A DNA stretch of 64,000 nt from a bacterium (GTDB lineage: Bacteria > Verrucomicrobiota > Verrucomicrobiia > Limisphaerales > UBA11358): the NCBI GenBank assembly GCA_021817945.1, contig JAKAFL010000015.1:1-64000 (forward strand), written 5' to 3'. A program made the position numbers and the translations under genes. Below the pieces are notes generated by a model. It had not been told where the DNA came from, did not search any database, and was given only the letters and a program-made list of their open reading frames with translations. Shown here in pieces: positions 54,497-63,363 of this stretch. The stretch's first letter is position 1. Every line of letters begins with the position of its first letter.

Positions 54497-55061
54497 CAAA
54501 CTTGATCAAAGCGACATGGCGCGCCTGGTTTCAGGCCACGACGCAGCGCTGAACGATTTGATGGAGCGGCACGCTGCCGGGGTTTTTCATTTTCTTTGCC
54601 GCATGGTGGGGAACGAGGACGACGCAAATGACCTGGCACAGGAGACCTTTGTGCGGGTTTTCAGGTCGTGCAAAAGTTTTCGCGAAGGGAGCAAGTTTTC
54701 CACCTGGCTTTTTACGATTGCCGCAAACCTGGCGCGTAATCATTTCAGGTGGCGTTCCCGGCACCCAACCCACTCTCTGGAGGCTCAAACCGGGGATTCC
54801 GGTCAAACAACCGGAGATGTTCTTCCATCAAACATTGCCGCCCCTGACCAGGAAGCCCTTTCCATCGAGCGCTGGGAGGCCGTGCGCGCCGCCGTGAAAG
54901 GACTGCCGGAAGATTTGCGGGAAGCCATTGTCCTTTGCGAATGGGAGGAGCAGAGCGTGGCCCGGGCATCTGAAATATTGGGAACCACCCCCAAGGCTGT
55001 CGAATCTAGGTTGTATCGCGGACGCATCCTTTTGCGCGAACGGCTGAAAGCATGGTTGTAA
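54477..55061 (+). CDS. ECF sigma factor, CnrH-like
   Basis: 194 residues from ATG 54477 (longer frame from 54444). Sigma-70 region 2 reads DLMERHAAGVFHFLCRMVGN, DANDLAQETFVRVFRSCKSF and FSTWLFTIAANLARNHFR. Region 4 reads GLPEDLREAIVLCEWEEQSV and ILGTTPKAVESRLYRGR. It overlaps the sensor gene by 20 bases, so translation is coupled. With the two preceding genes it repeats the order cnrY-cnrX-cnrH. Its likely target is the divergent efflux operon. Confidence 0.93.
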   Translation: MSVETTDKLDQSDMARLVSGHDAALNDLMERHAAGVFHFLCRMVGNEDDANDLAQETFVRVFRSCKSFREGSKFSTWLFTIAANLARNHFRWRSRHPTHSLEAQTGDSGQTTGDVLPSNIAAPDQEALSIERWEAVRAAVKGLPEDLREAIVLCEWEEQSVARASEILGTTPKAVESRLYRGRILLRERLKAWL

Positions 55062-55229
55062 GGCCGCCAAAAGGAGTAAGGCCTGGCAGTAAGGCTGTAT
55101 TCCAACTTTGCAGGGGTGTCCAAGGCGCATTTAGGGTTGCGTTTGGATTTTCTCCTGCGATTTTACCAACAGCGAGGCCGCTGACGCCTTTTAATTGAAG
55201 CGCTGCTGCACAGCTAAACGCCAGCCATC

Positions 55230-57479
55230 ATGAAAGAACAAATCATCCATTTGCTGGGGCGGGCGGATTATGTTCCATCCCATTCGCATGAATTGCTTGG
55301 GCTGCTGCGCCTGCCTCCAAACCGGCTCCAGGTTTTGCAGGCCATTTTGAACCAACTGGAACAGGCTGGTGAAATTGCCCGGATCAAGGGCGGCCATTAT
55401 ATCATTCCCAGGGAGGCGGATTTGGTGCCGGGACGCATCCGCTTCAACCGTGCCGGGAAGGGTTTTTTGCAGCCGGATGATCCACAGGTTCCTGAGATAA
55501 CCATTGCCGAGAGCGACTCGGGCACGGCGTTGCACGAGGATCGTGTTCTGGTTCGCAGGAATCCGCGCCGCCAATTTCCCCGCACCGGCACCGGCACGCC
55601 GGACACCGGTGTCGTCATCCGCATTCTGGAGCGCCAAAGGTCACGGATGGTTGGAACCCTGCAACGACGCCGCCGATATTTATTTGTGCAGCCGGATGAC
55701 CCGCGCATACCCCATGAAATCCTGGTGCCAGAACCCCGCGACGTCGGACGGGCGGCTCGAATTGGCGACAAAGTGGTGGTGGAACTGCTGGAATGGCAGG
55801 ACCGCCATGCCAGCCCGGAGGGACGGGTGGTGGAGGTCCTCGGATCACCCGATGCGGAAGGCGTGGACATGCTTTCTGTCATTCGACAATACGACCTGAC
55901 ACTGCATTTTCCCAAGGCTGTCCTGGCAGAGGCCGAAGCCCTGGGAACCATCGTCAACCCGGTTGATTTGGATGGCCGGGTGGATTGCCGGAATCACCTG
56001 GTCGTCACCATTGATCCCGAGGATGCAAAGGATTTTGATGATGCCATTTGCCTGGAGCGCGCTTCGAGCGACCTTTGGCGTTTGCGGGTCCACATTGCCG
56101 ATGTTTCCCATTATGTCAAACCCGGCACCGCGCTGGACACGGAAGCGGCCCGGCGGGGCAATTCCACCTACCTTGTGGACCGGGTCATCCCAATGCTGCC
56201 CGAGGCCTTGAGCAATGAGCTTTGCTCGCTCAAGCCCAAGGTGGATCGCTTGACAAAATGTGTGGAATTTCTGATCACGCAGGATGGCCGGGTCACCGCC
56301 GCTAAATTTTACCCTGCAATCATTCATTCGCGCCGGCGTTTCGCCTATCCACAAGTCCTGGCCCTTTTGCAGAGGCCGCCAGAGGAGGATCATCCGGTCG
56401 AGCAAATGCTCCATCATGCCCATGCCCTGGCCCAAAAAATCCGGCGTCGCCGGTTTGCCGCCGGTTCGCTGGACCTGGATTTTCCGGAATTAAAAATCCG
56501 GATTGATGATCATGGCAAAATTGCGCGAATCGAGCGGATTGCCAACGATGAATCACACCAATTGATTGAAGAATTCATGTTGTTGGCAAATGAGGCGGTG
56601 GCGGCCCGTCTCATGGAATTGCGCGTGCCATCCATCTACCGCATCCACGAGGCCCCCGATCCCCGGCGCCTGGCTGAATACAGGCAGGAGGTGATCAGCC
56701 ACCAGGTTTCGTGCGGGAATTTAAATCAGGCCGCCGAGGTGCAGAAACTGCTCGTGAAACTCAGCACCATACCCGCCGGGCCGGCCCTAAAAATCGGTTT
56801 TCTCAAATCCTTGATGCGTGCACGTTACGCTGTTGAGCCGTTGGGACATTACGGACTGGCCAAGAAAAAGTACACCCATTTCACCTCCCCCATCAGGCGG
56901 TATGCAGACATCGTGGTCCACCGCGCCCTTTTTGAATCTCCGCCCACGTCAGCCTCCAGCCTCAAGGCCGTGGCCGAACACATTTCCCTGACCGAACGCA
57001 ACTCTGCCGATGCCGAGCGTGACAGCAAGGATGTAAAACTTTTTGCCTTTTTGCAGACCCAGCTTGAAACAGGCGAATTGGAACAATACGCGGCCCTGGT
57101 GACCGACGTTCGCAATTTCGGATTTTTTGTGGATGTGCCAGGTCTGGGAATGAGTGGTTTGGTGCCTTTGTCGTTGTTGGATGATGACTTTTACGTTTTT
57201 GACGAAAACAGGCGAAACCTTATTGGAAGGCGCACCCGCAAGCTAATCCGATTAGGCGACCGCGTAACGGTTCAGGCAGCCCGGGTGGACAAAGCAAAAA
57301 AGCAGGTGGACTTCTGTCTGGCAAAAAAGTCAAAATCCGGAATCAAACCCGCAGGGCATTCCCTTGAAAACCGCCGGGCTCCAGTTACCTGGCGCGGGAC
57401 GGAGAGTGGCAGTGCATCCGGAAAATTGAAGTTCAAGACCTCCATTCGTCCCATTGGCGGCGCACGAAAAGGGAAATAA
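55230..57479 (+). CDS. rnr: Ribonuclease R
   Basis: 749 residues. An N-terminal winged-helix (about 1-60) and cold-shock domains (about 65-230) precede the RNB catalytic domain. The latter has TIDPEDAKDFDDAICLE with the metal-binding aspartates and HIADVSHYVKPGTALD, then YTHFTSPIRRYADIVVHRAL. A C-terminal S1 domain (about 630-715) and a basic tail end the protein. It is a 3'-5' exoribonuclease for structured RNA and rRNA quality control. No strong ribosome site precedes ATG 55230, and 170 bases separate it from the sigma-factor gene. The 280 bases after it hold no gene before tRNA-Pro. Confidence 0.95.
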   Translation: MKEQIIHLLGRADYVPSHSHELLGLLRLPPNRLQVLQAILNQLEQAGEIARIKGGHYIIPREADLVPGRIRFNRAGKGFLQPDDPQVPEITIAESDSGTALHEDRVLVRRNPRRQFPRTGTGTPDTGVVIRILERQRSRMVGTLQRRRRYLFVQPDDPRIPHEILVPEPRDVGRAARIGDKVVVELLEWQDRHASPEGRVVEVLGSPDAEGVDMLSVIRQYDLTLHFPKAVLAEAEALGTIVNPVDLDGRVDCRNHLVVTIDPEDAKDFDDAICLERASSDLWRLRVHIADVSHYVKPGTALDTEAARRGNSTYLVDRVIPMLPEALSNELCSLKPKVDRLTKCVEFLITQDGRVTAAKFYPAIIHSRRRFAYPQVLALLQRPPEEDHPVEQMLHHAHALAQKIRRRRFAAGSLDLDFPELKIRIDDHGKIARIERIANDESHQLIEEFMLLANEAVAARLMELRVPSIYRIHEAPDPRRLAEYRQEVISHQVSCGNLNQAAEVQKLLVKLSTIPAGPALKIGFLKSLMRARYAVEPLGHYGLAKKKYTHFTSPIRRYADIVVHRALFESPPTSASSLKAVAEHISLTERNSADAERDSKDVKLFAFLQTQLETGELEQYAALVTDVRNFGFFVDVPGLGMSGLVPLSLLDDDFYVFDENRRNLIGRRTRKLIRLGDRVTVQAARVDKAKKQVDFCLAKKSKSGIKPAGHSLENRRAPVTWRGTESGSASGKLKFKTSIRPIGGARKGK

Positions 57480-57762
57480 AGCATTAACGAAAAAGATGTG
57501 GCGATGGGCTCTGGGCATTTTTCGGCTTGAGCAAGGCTTTGGTGAAGGCGCAGGTTGGAAAACCCTGCAACGGAACTGAAACCTCACCCCGGTCGAAAAA
57601 GACCTCACCTCTTCAAACCACGCGCCACCGGAACGAATGTGCGGGGTGAAGTTCTCGCCATCACGGGATTGCAACCGACTGAAGGCAACCGGCTGCCAGA
57701 TTCAATGCATGATTTATGCCCGGAAACCTGCTTTCTGTTTGAAAAAAAGCAGTTGAAAAGAA

Positions 57763-57840
57763 TGGTCGGGGCGGTGAGATTCGAACTCACGACCTCTTGT
57801 ACCCGAAACAAGCGCGCTAGCCAGGCTACGCTACGCCCCG
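57763..57840 (-). tRNA. tRNA-Pro (CGG)
   Basis: Minus strand: acceptor CGGGGCG/CGCCCCG pairs fully, anticodon stem CTTGT/ACAAG with loop TTCGGGT (anticodon CGG), T arm GTGAG-TTCGAAT-CTCAC, discriminator A and encoded CCA at 57763-57765. Confidence 0.97.
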
Positions 57841-58005
57841 AACCAAGGAAGACAGAATGGCATGTCCAACCCGGGATTGCAAAGGCAAATATCTGGCTGT
57901 CGGCGGTGGGGCCAGACAAAAGAAGGGCATTTTTGGCTTTTGAAATGTGAGATTTTGTGAACAATTCCAAGCCCGGGTTGTCTTTTCTTTGAGTGACAGA
58001 GAACA

Positions 58006-59784
58006 ATGAAGCGCAGGATGATCAAGACCTTTATTTGCGTGACGATGGCGTTGGCATGCTTGCAGGCGGCGCTTGCCGCCAATTTCAGCGTGTCCCTGGA
58101 CCGGGACACCATGGAACTGGGTGAAACGGCCACGTTATCGCTGACTTTTGAGGGAGGGTCGCCTTCCTCATCGCCGACCTTGGACGTGCCGGGTTTGGAC
58201 ATCACCAGCTCGGGAACCTCCCAGAGTTTCAGCGTGGTCAATGGGGCCATGAGCTCGGTTGTGACCATCACCTATTCAGTCACTGCCCGCAACCCTGGCC
58301 GCTACACCATCCCCTCCCTGACGGCATTGGTGGGAGGCCAGACGCTTGTCACCCAGCCTGTCACACTCACTGTTTTAAGGCCCAATGCGCCGTCCGCGCA
58401 AGATGTTCATTCAGGGGCGGAAGTGGCCTTCATGACCCTTTCCCTGCCCTCTTCAAAAATTTTCGTGGGACAGGAATTGACCGCTCAACTAAGGATTTAT
58501 GTAAGGGATGATGTTGAAAACTTCGGCAATTTCCAATTTTCCAGCCAGGCTGCGGATGGTTTCTCCCTTGGGAAGAATGTTCAGGGTGGTCACACGCGTG
58601 TACGGATAGGCAATCATGATTACACGGTCATCCCGGTGGATTACAATATCACTGCCACCAGATCGGGACCATTGGAACTGGGTCCATTCACGGCCACAGC
58701 CACGGTGGTGCTGCCCTCGGCGAACCAGCAGGATGCGGACTCGTTTTTCAGGCAATTTTTCAATCAGGGCGAACAGAGGCAGGTCAGTCTGGCGACAACT
58801 GCCATCCACGCCGACTGCAGCCCTTTGCCTGTGGTCCAGCAGCCGCCGGGCTACAATGGGGCCATCGGGGATTTCTCGATGAACCTGAATGTGGGTCCGA
58901 CCAACGTAATGGCGGGGGATCCGGTGACCGTTCGCATTCAAATTTCCGGTCATGGCGACCTGGACACGGTGCAGATGCCTGACCAATCCGGGTTGACTGG
59001 GTTCAAGATTTTTCCACCCAGCGTGAAAACAGATTATTCCGATGCGCTTGGAGACAGCGGCTCCAAGACATTTGAAGAAATCGTGACACCTCAAAGTGAC
59101 CGGGTCCGGGAATGGCCGGCCTTTTCATTCAGTTATTTCAACCCGGATGACGGCCAGTACCATACGCTTTCGCAGCCTGCGGTGCCGCTGAGCGTGCATG
59201 CGGCGGGGAGCACTCCCGTGCCGGTTTTGGCTGGAGAAAACCCCACGCCCACGCAAGCCTCCCCGGACATCCTTCCGGTCAAGGAAAGCCTTGGAACCCT
59301 GCGGTTGGCACCCGCCCCGGTTTTCACACACCCACAATTCTGGGCATTGCAGGCGCTGCCCTCGCTGGCGCTGGTGGCGGCATGGTTTTGGCGGAGGCAG
59401 GCGGATAGCCTGGCCAACAACCCCAGACGCCGGCGGCACAATGAGGTTTCGCAGAAAATCCGTATGGGCATGGAGCAACTGGGGCGGATGGCTTCGGAAG
59501 ACCGTCCCGATGATTTTTTTGCCACTCTGTTTCGTCTTCTTCAGGAATTGCTGGGTGAAAGGCTGGATTGTCCTGCCAGCGCCATCACGGAAAACGCGCT
59601 GGATGATCCCCGGCTTGCGAACCATGCCGAATCTGCCACACGCGAATCATTGCGCAGCTTGTTTCAAATGTGCAATCAGGCGAGGTATGCGCCAGTTCGC
59701 GGCACGTCGGAACTTAATTCCGTGACTCAACAATTCGCCCGGGTGACCGGGGAAATGCGGGAAGCGAAAACCTGGAAACCTTGA
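58006..59784 (+). CDS. batD: BatD-like aerotolerance protein
   Basis: 592 residues. A signal peptide (about 1-25) is followed by repeated Ig-like beta domains typical of BatD: FSVSLDRDTMELGETATLSL, YSVTARNPGRYTIPSLTALV, DYNITATRSGPLELGPFTA, then MAGDPVTVRIQISGHGDLD. One membrane helix (about 446-463) and a cytoplasmic helical tail end it. Bat proteins act in envelope stress with MoxR and von Willebrand domain proteins. It opens the operon that continues past the window end. Confidence 0.9.
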   Translation: MKRRMIKTFICVTMALACLQAALAANFSVSLDRDTMELGETATLSLTFEGGSPSSSPTLDVPGLDITSSGTSQSFSVVNGAMSSVVTITYSVTARNPGRYTIPSLTALVGGQTLVTQPVTLTVLRPNAPSAQDVHSGAEVAFMTLSLPSSKIFVGQELTAQLRIYVRDDVENFGNFQFSSQAADGFSLGKNVQGGHTRVRIGNHDYTVIPVDYNITATRSGPLELGPFTATATVVLPSANQQDADSFFRQFFNQGEQRQVSLATTAIHADCSPLPVVQQPPGYNGAIGDFSMNLNVGPTNVMAGDPVTVRIQISGHGDLDTVQMPDQSGLTGFKIFPPSVKTDYSDALGDSGSKTFEEIVTPQSDRVREWPAFSFSYFNPDDGQYHTLSQPAVPLSVHAAGSTPVPVLAGENPTPTQASPDILPVKESLGTLRLAPAPVFTHPQFWALQALPSLALVAAWFWRRQADSLANNPRRRRHNEVSQKIRMGMEQLGRMASEDRPDDFFATLFRLLQELLGERLDCPASAITENALDDPRLANHAESATRESLRSLFQMCNQARYAPVRGTSELNSVTQQFARVTGEMREAKTWKP

Positions 59785-59799
59785 CTGTAGGCCTTGATC

Positions 59800-60606
59800 A
59801 TGATCCTTGCGCATCCTTACAAAATAAAAGACCGGGCCTGGGTGACCTGTCCGGGGTGGAAAGCCTGCCTGGCGGGCCTGGTATTGGCTTTGCTTGCCAG
59901 TTTTTGCCAGACCACCCGCGCGGCCGATGTTTCCGGGCTGTTTGCCAGTGCCAACCGACTCTATGCGGAAGGCAAGTTTAGCGAGGCGGCCACGGCTTAC
60001 CAAAACATAGCCAGGCAGCAGGGAATTTCCGCCAACCTGTTGTTCAACCTCGGGAATGCGGAGTTCAAATGCGGCATGCTGGGCCCGGCTATTGCGGCCT
60101 TCAGTCAGGCGGAGCTTCTGGCTCCCCGGGACGCGGAGATACGGGCCAACCTGAAATTTGTGCGCAGCCAGGCACAGGATTCCGGGCTGCCTGTGGCTTG
60201 GTGGCAGGAATGGCTGGGCCTCTTGAGCTTGAATGAATGGACACTGCTTTGGGCATCCGGGTTCTGGGTGGGATGCGCGCTGTTTGTGGCGCGCCAGATT
60301 CATCCGCGCAGAGCTCCCTTCCTGCGACTTCCGGCCCGTCTGGCATTCACGGTCATGATTCTGGCTGGCACGGTGGGCGCAGTCCAAGCCGTGCGGCATT
60401 ATGGATTTCCATTCGCCATTGTCACTTCACCCAGCGCGGTGGCCCGCAGCGGGCCATTCGAGGATGCACAGGAAGTTTTCAACACCCGCAGCGGCACGGA
60501 ATATCAAACTCTGGACCAACACCAGGACTGGGTGCTGGTTCGTGATCGTTCAGGGAAAATTGGCTGGTTGAACCAGTCCCAGGTCCAGTTGGTGCCGCCC
60601 ACTTGA
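59800..60606 (+). CDS. BatE-like TPR and SH3-domain membrane protein
   Basis: 268 residues from ATG 59800. A signal/anchor (about 22-43) is followed by TPR repeats (FASANRLYAEGKFSEAATAY, LLFNLGNAEFKCGMLGPAIA). Two membrane helices (about 145-165 and 178-198) follow, and a bacterial SH3-like domain ends the protein (VARSGPFEDAQEVF, VLVRDRSGKIGWLNQSQVQL). This is the usual BatE arrangement. It begins 15 bases after batD. Confidence 0.85.
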   Translation: MILAHPYKIKDRAWVTCPGWKACLAGLVLALLASFCQTTRAADVSGLFASANRLYAEGKFSEAATAYQNIARQQGISANLLFNLGNAEFKCGMLGPAIAAFSQAELLAPRDAEIRANLKFVRSQAQDSGLPVAWWQEWLGLLSLNEWTLLWASGFWVGCALFVARQIHPRRAPFLRLPARLAFTVMILAGTVGAVQAVRHYGFPFAIVTSPSAVARSGPFEDAQEVFNTRSGTEYQTLDQHQDWVLVRDRSGKIGWLNQSQVQLVPPT

Positions 60607-60704
60607 AACCTCACCAGCCACACCGTCTTTTACCCGTGTTTTTGTTGAACAGCCGCATGCACTATTTGTCATAAACCTGTCAGTTTTTAAAGATCCCAAA
60701 ATAT

Positions 60705-61694
60705 ATGAGCACCGGAATCAATGCGATTAACGAAGCCGTGAAAGAGGCCAGCGCCTTCACCCAACCTCTATTCAACGAACTGGGAAGGATCATCGTGGGC
60801 CAGACCTACCTGACCGAGCGACTGGTCATTGGTTTGCTTGCCAATGGCCACGTGCTGCTGGAAGGCGTGCCGGGCCTGGCAAAAACGTTGGCTGTGAAAT
60901 CCCTGGCCCAATGCCTCAATGGGAAATTTTCCAGGCTCCAATTCACCCCGGACATGCTGCCTGCGGACGTCGTTGGCACCCAGATTTACAATCCGCAGTC
61001 CGGCGGATTTGCCACACGCAAGGGACCGGTTTTTGCCAACCTGGTGCTGGCTGATGAAATTAACCGGGCCCCCGCCAAGGTGCAAAGCGCCCTGCTGGAA
61101 GCCATGCAGGAGAGGCAGGTGACGATCGGCGACCAAACTTACAAGCTGGATGACCCTTTTCTGGTCCTGGCCACCCAAAATCCCATCGAGCAGGAAGGCA
61201 CCTACCCGCTGCCCGAGGCGCAGGTGGATCGGTTCATGCTCAAACTAAAAATCGGTTATCCCTCCAGGCAGGAGGAGCGGCAGATTCTGGAGGCCATGGC
61301 CCGCACATCCGGCGCCCCGAGCGCCAGCCCCGTGGTGGAACCCCGGCAAATCCTGCGCGCCAGGGAGGTCATCAATGACATTTACATGGATGACAAGGTC
61401 AAGGATTACATCGTGGACCTGGTTTGTGCCACGCGCGATCCCGAGCAGTATAAAATAGCCATCAAGGATTTCATCCAACTGGGAGCCTCCCCCCGCGCCA
61501 CCATCGCCCTGACCCTGGCTGCCAAAGCTCATGCCTTCCTGAAAGGCCGCGGTTACGTCACCCCGCAGGATGTCAAGAGCATTGGCATGGATGTGCTTCG
61601 TCACCGCGTGGCGATCACCTATGAAGCCGAGGCCGAGGAAAAAACCAGCGAGACCGTCATCCAGAAAATCTTCGATGAACTTCCCGTGCCCTGA
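60705..61694 (+). CDS. MoxR-family AAA+ ATPase
   Basis: 329 residues. Walker A GVPGLAKT (54-61), Walker B LVLADEINRAP (about 112-122), ATQNPIEQEGTYPLPEAQVDRF and a C-terminal lid with ASPRATIALTLAAKAHAF are typical of MoxR. It acts as a chaperone for von Willebrand factor domain proteins such as the DUF58 and BatA products next to it. No strong Shine-Dalgarno is visible. Confidence 0.96.
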   Translation: MSTGINAINEAVKEASAFTQPLFNELGRIIVGQTYLTERLVIGLLANGHVLLEGVPGLAKTLAVKSLAQCLNGKFSRLQFTPDMLPADVVGTQIYNPQSGGFATRKGPVFANLVLADEINRAPAKVQSALLEAMQERQVTIGDQTYKLDDPFLVLATQNPIEQEGTYPLPEAQVDRFMLKLKIGYPSRQEERQILEAMARTSGAPSASPVVEPRQILRAREVINDIYMDDKVKDYIVDLVCATRDPEQYKIAIKDFIQLGASPRATIALTLAAKAHAFLKGRGYVTPQDVKSIGMDVLRHRVAITYEAEAEEKTSETVIQKIFDELPVP

Positions 61695-61796
61695 TCCGCT
61701 GGTGGCCGGGTGATGAAAACCCCGATTTCAAACCCGGGCTGCGGAGCCCCGGCAGAAGCAACTTGAAGGTTCCCGGGCAGGCCGCCCATAAATGCC

Positions 61797-62705
61797 ATGA
61801 TTCCACGCGAAATTCTTAAAAAAATCAGACAGATCGAGCTGCGCACCAACCGCATCGTCACCGAAACGCTCGCGGGCGCCTACCATTCTGTTTTCAAGGG
61901 ACAGGGAATGAATTTCGACGAGGTTCGCGAGTATCAGCCCGGTGATGACGTCCGGGCTATAGACTGGAATGTCACCGCCCGGATGAATCATCCGTTCGTG
62001 AAAAAGTTTATTGAGGAACGGGAATTGACGCTGATGCTGGTTGTGGATGTGAGCGGATCCGGGTTGTTTGGGTCCCGGGATCAATCCAAGCGCGAACTTT
62101 CTGCGGAACTGGCCTCGGTGCTGGCATTCTCAGCCATCCGCAACAACGACAAGGTGGGGCTGCTGCTGTACAGCAACGAGGTGGAAACTTTCATCCCGCC
62201 AAGGAAAGGACGCAGCCATGTGTTGCGCGTGATCCGTGAGGTTCTTTATTTCGAACCGCAGAATCGTGGAACCAACCTGCCGAAGGCGCTGGAATTCATG
62301 GGACGGGTTTTGCCACACCGGTCCATCTGCGCGGTGATTTCCGATTTTATTTCACCGCATGGCAGCGTTGAACTCACCCGCCCGGAGCAAACGGCGCTTC
62401 GGATAGCCAATCGCCGGCACGACGTGGTGGCGATACAGATCACCGACCGCCACGAACTGGAATTGCCTGCCCTGGGGCGGCTTGTGCTGGAGGATGCGGA
62501 GACGGGCGAGATACTTGAAGTCAACACCGGGTCCGTGGACTGCCGAAATGCCTTTGCCCTGAGGCAGCAAAAGCAACTGGAGGACCTGGCCCGTCAATTG
62601 CGGGCGTCGGGAATTGATTCGCTGCAATTACGAACGGACGAGGCTTATGCGGCGGGGCTGGCCCGGTTTTTTGAAAACCGGCGGAGCAGGCGGCTGCGGC
62701 ATTAA
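61797..62705 (+). CDS. DUF58 domain protein
   Basis: 302 residues. The DUF58 block is complete: GMNFDEVREYQPGDDVRAID, WNVTARMNHPFVKKFIEERE, and then LMLVVDVSGSGLFGSRDQSK, which carries the DxSGS metal site of a von Willebrand A fold. The family is the standard partner of MoxR. It lies 102 bases after moxR and before a short ORF. Confidence 0.95.
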   Translation: MIPREILKKIRQIELRTNRIVTETLAGAYHSVFKGQGMNFDEVREYQPGDDVRAIDWNVTARMNHPFVKKFIEERELTLMLVVDVSGSGLFGSRDQSKRELSAELASVLAFSAIRNNDKVGLLLYSNEVETFIPPRKGRSHVLRVIREVLYFEPQNRGTNLPKALEFMGRVLPHRSICAVISDFISPHGSVELTRPEQTALRIANRRHDVVAIQITDRHELELPALGRLVLEDAETGEILEVNTGSVDCRNAFALRQQKQLEDLARQLRASGIDSLQLRTDEAYAAGLARFFENRRSRRLRH

Positions 62706-62706
62706 C

Positions 62707-62811
62707 ATGAAAACGCGCAAACCATTATCCGGGCTGCACACCAACTGGCAGAGCCTGTGCAACTGGCAGAGCCTGTGGAATGAGGCGCCCGCGCGCCGAT
62801 CTGGATTTTAA
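62707..62811 (+). CDS. Possible 34-residue ORF with internal duplication
   Basis: ATG 62707 is one base after the DUF58 stop and the frame ends 3 bases before the DUF4381 start, so it fills the gap exactly. It contains an 18-base tandem duplication (62743-62760 and 62761-62778, 17/18 identical) coding NWQSLC-NWQSLW. It may be translated by coupling, or be only a spacer in which a slip duplicated 18 bases. No function is suggested. Confidence 0.35.
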   Translation: MKTRKPLSGLHTNWQSLCNWQSLWNEAPARRSGF

Positions 62812-62814
62812 AGC

Positions 62815-63363
62815 ATGCCAACCAACACTCCAGCCGCCCTGGTGAATGATATACGGGACATCAAGCCGCCATTGGAAATATCCGATGGGTTTGCCTGGTG
62901 GGTCTGGGCGCTGGCAGCGGTTGCTGTCCTGGCCGGGCTTTGGCTTTACTTTTTCCTCCGCCGCCGGACAATGCCGCCGGCACCGCCGGCCGTGCCACCG
63001 CATACCCGGGCCTTGCTCCGATTGAAGGAGGCTTTGAATCAGATTGGCCAGCCGGAACCTTTTTGTGTTCTGGTCTCTTCCACCATCCGCATCTACCTGG
63101 AGGAACGATTTAATTTTCGGGCGCCAGAGCGCACCACCGAGGAATTCCTGCGTGAATTGCAGGAAACAAACCTGCTGGCGGGGGGACAAAAATCCAGCCT
63201 GGGCCGTTTTTTGGAAAGTTGTGACCTGGTCAAATTTGCCCGCTATGAACCTGCCGCATCGGAACTGCAGGATTTGCATCAATCCGCCGTAAAGTTGGTT
63301 GAGGAAACCACGCCCCCGGAAAACGACGGAATCCAGGACCCTTCATCCAGCACAACATCATGA
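62815..63363 (+). CDS. DUF4381 membrane protein
   Basis: 182 residues. A short periplasmic N-terminus (NDIRDIKPPLEI) is followed by one membrane helix (WWVWALAAVAVLAGLWLYFF), a basic/Pro segment and a helical domain. The latter has ALLRLKEALNQIG, FCVLVSSTIRIYLEERFNFR, APERTTEEFLRELQ and LGRFLESCDLVKFARYEPA. This is DUF4381, a regular member of Bat/MoxR operons. The stop overlaps the next start by 4 bases (ATGA). Confidence 0.9.
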   Translation: MPTNTPAALVNDIRDIKPPLEISDGFAWWVWALAAVAVLAGLWLYFFLRRRTMPPAPPAVPPHTRALLRLKEALNQIGQPEPFCVLVSSTIRIYLEERFNFRAPERTTEEFLRELQETNLLAGGQKSSLGRFLESCDLVKFARYEPAASELQDLHQSAVKLVEETTPPENDGIQDPSSSTTS

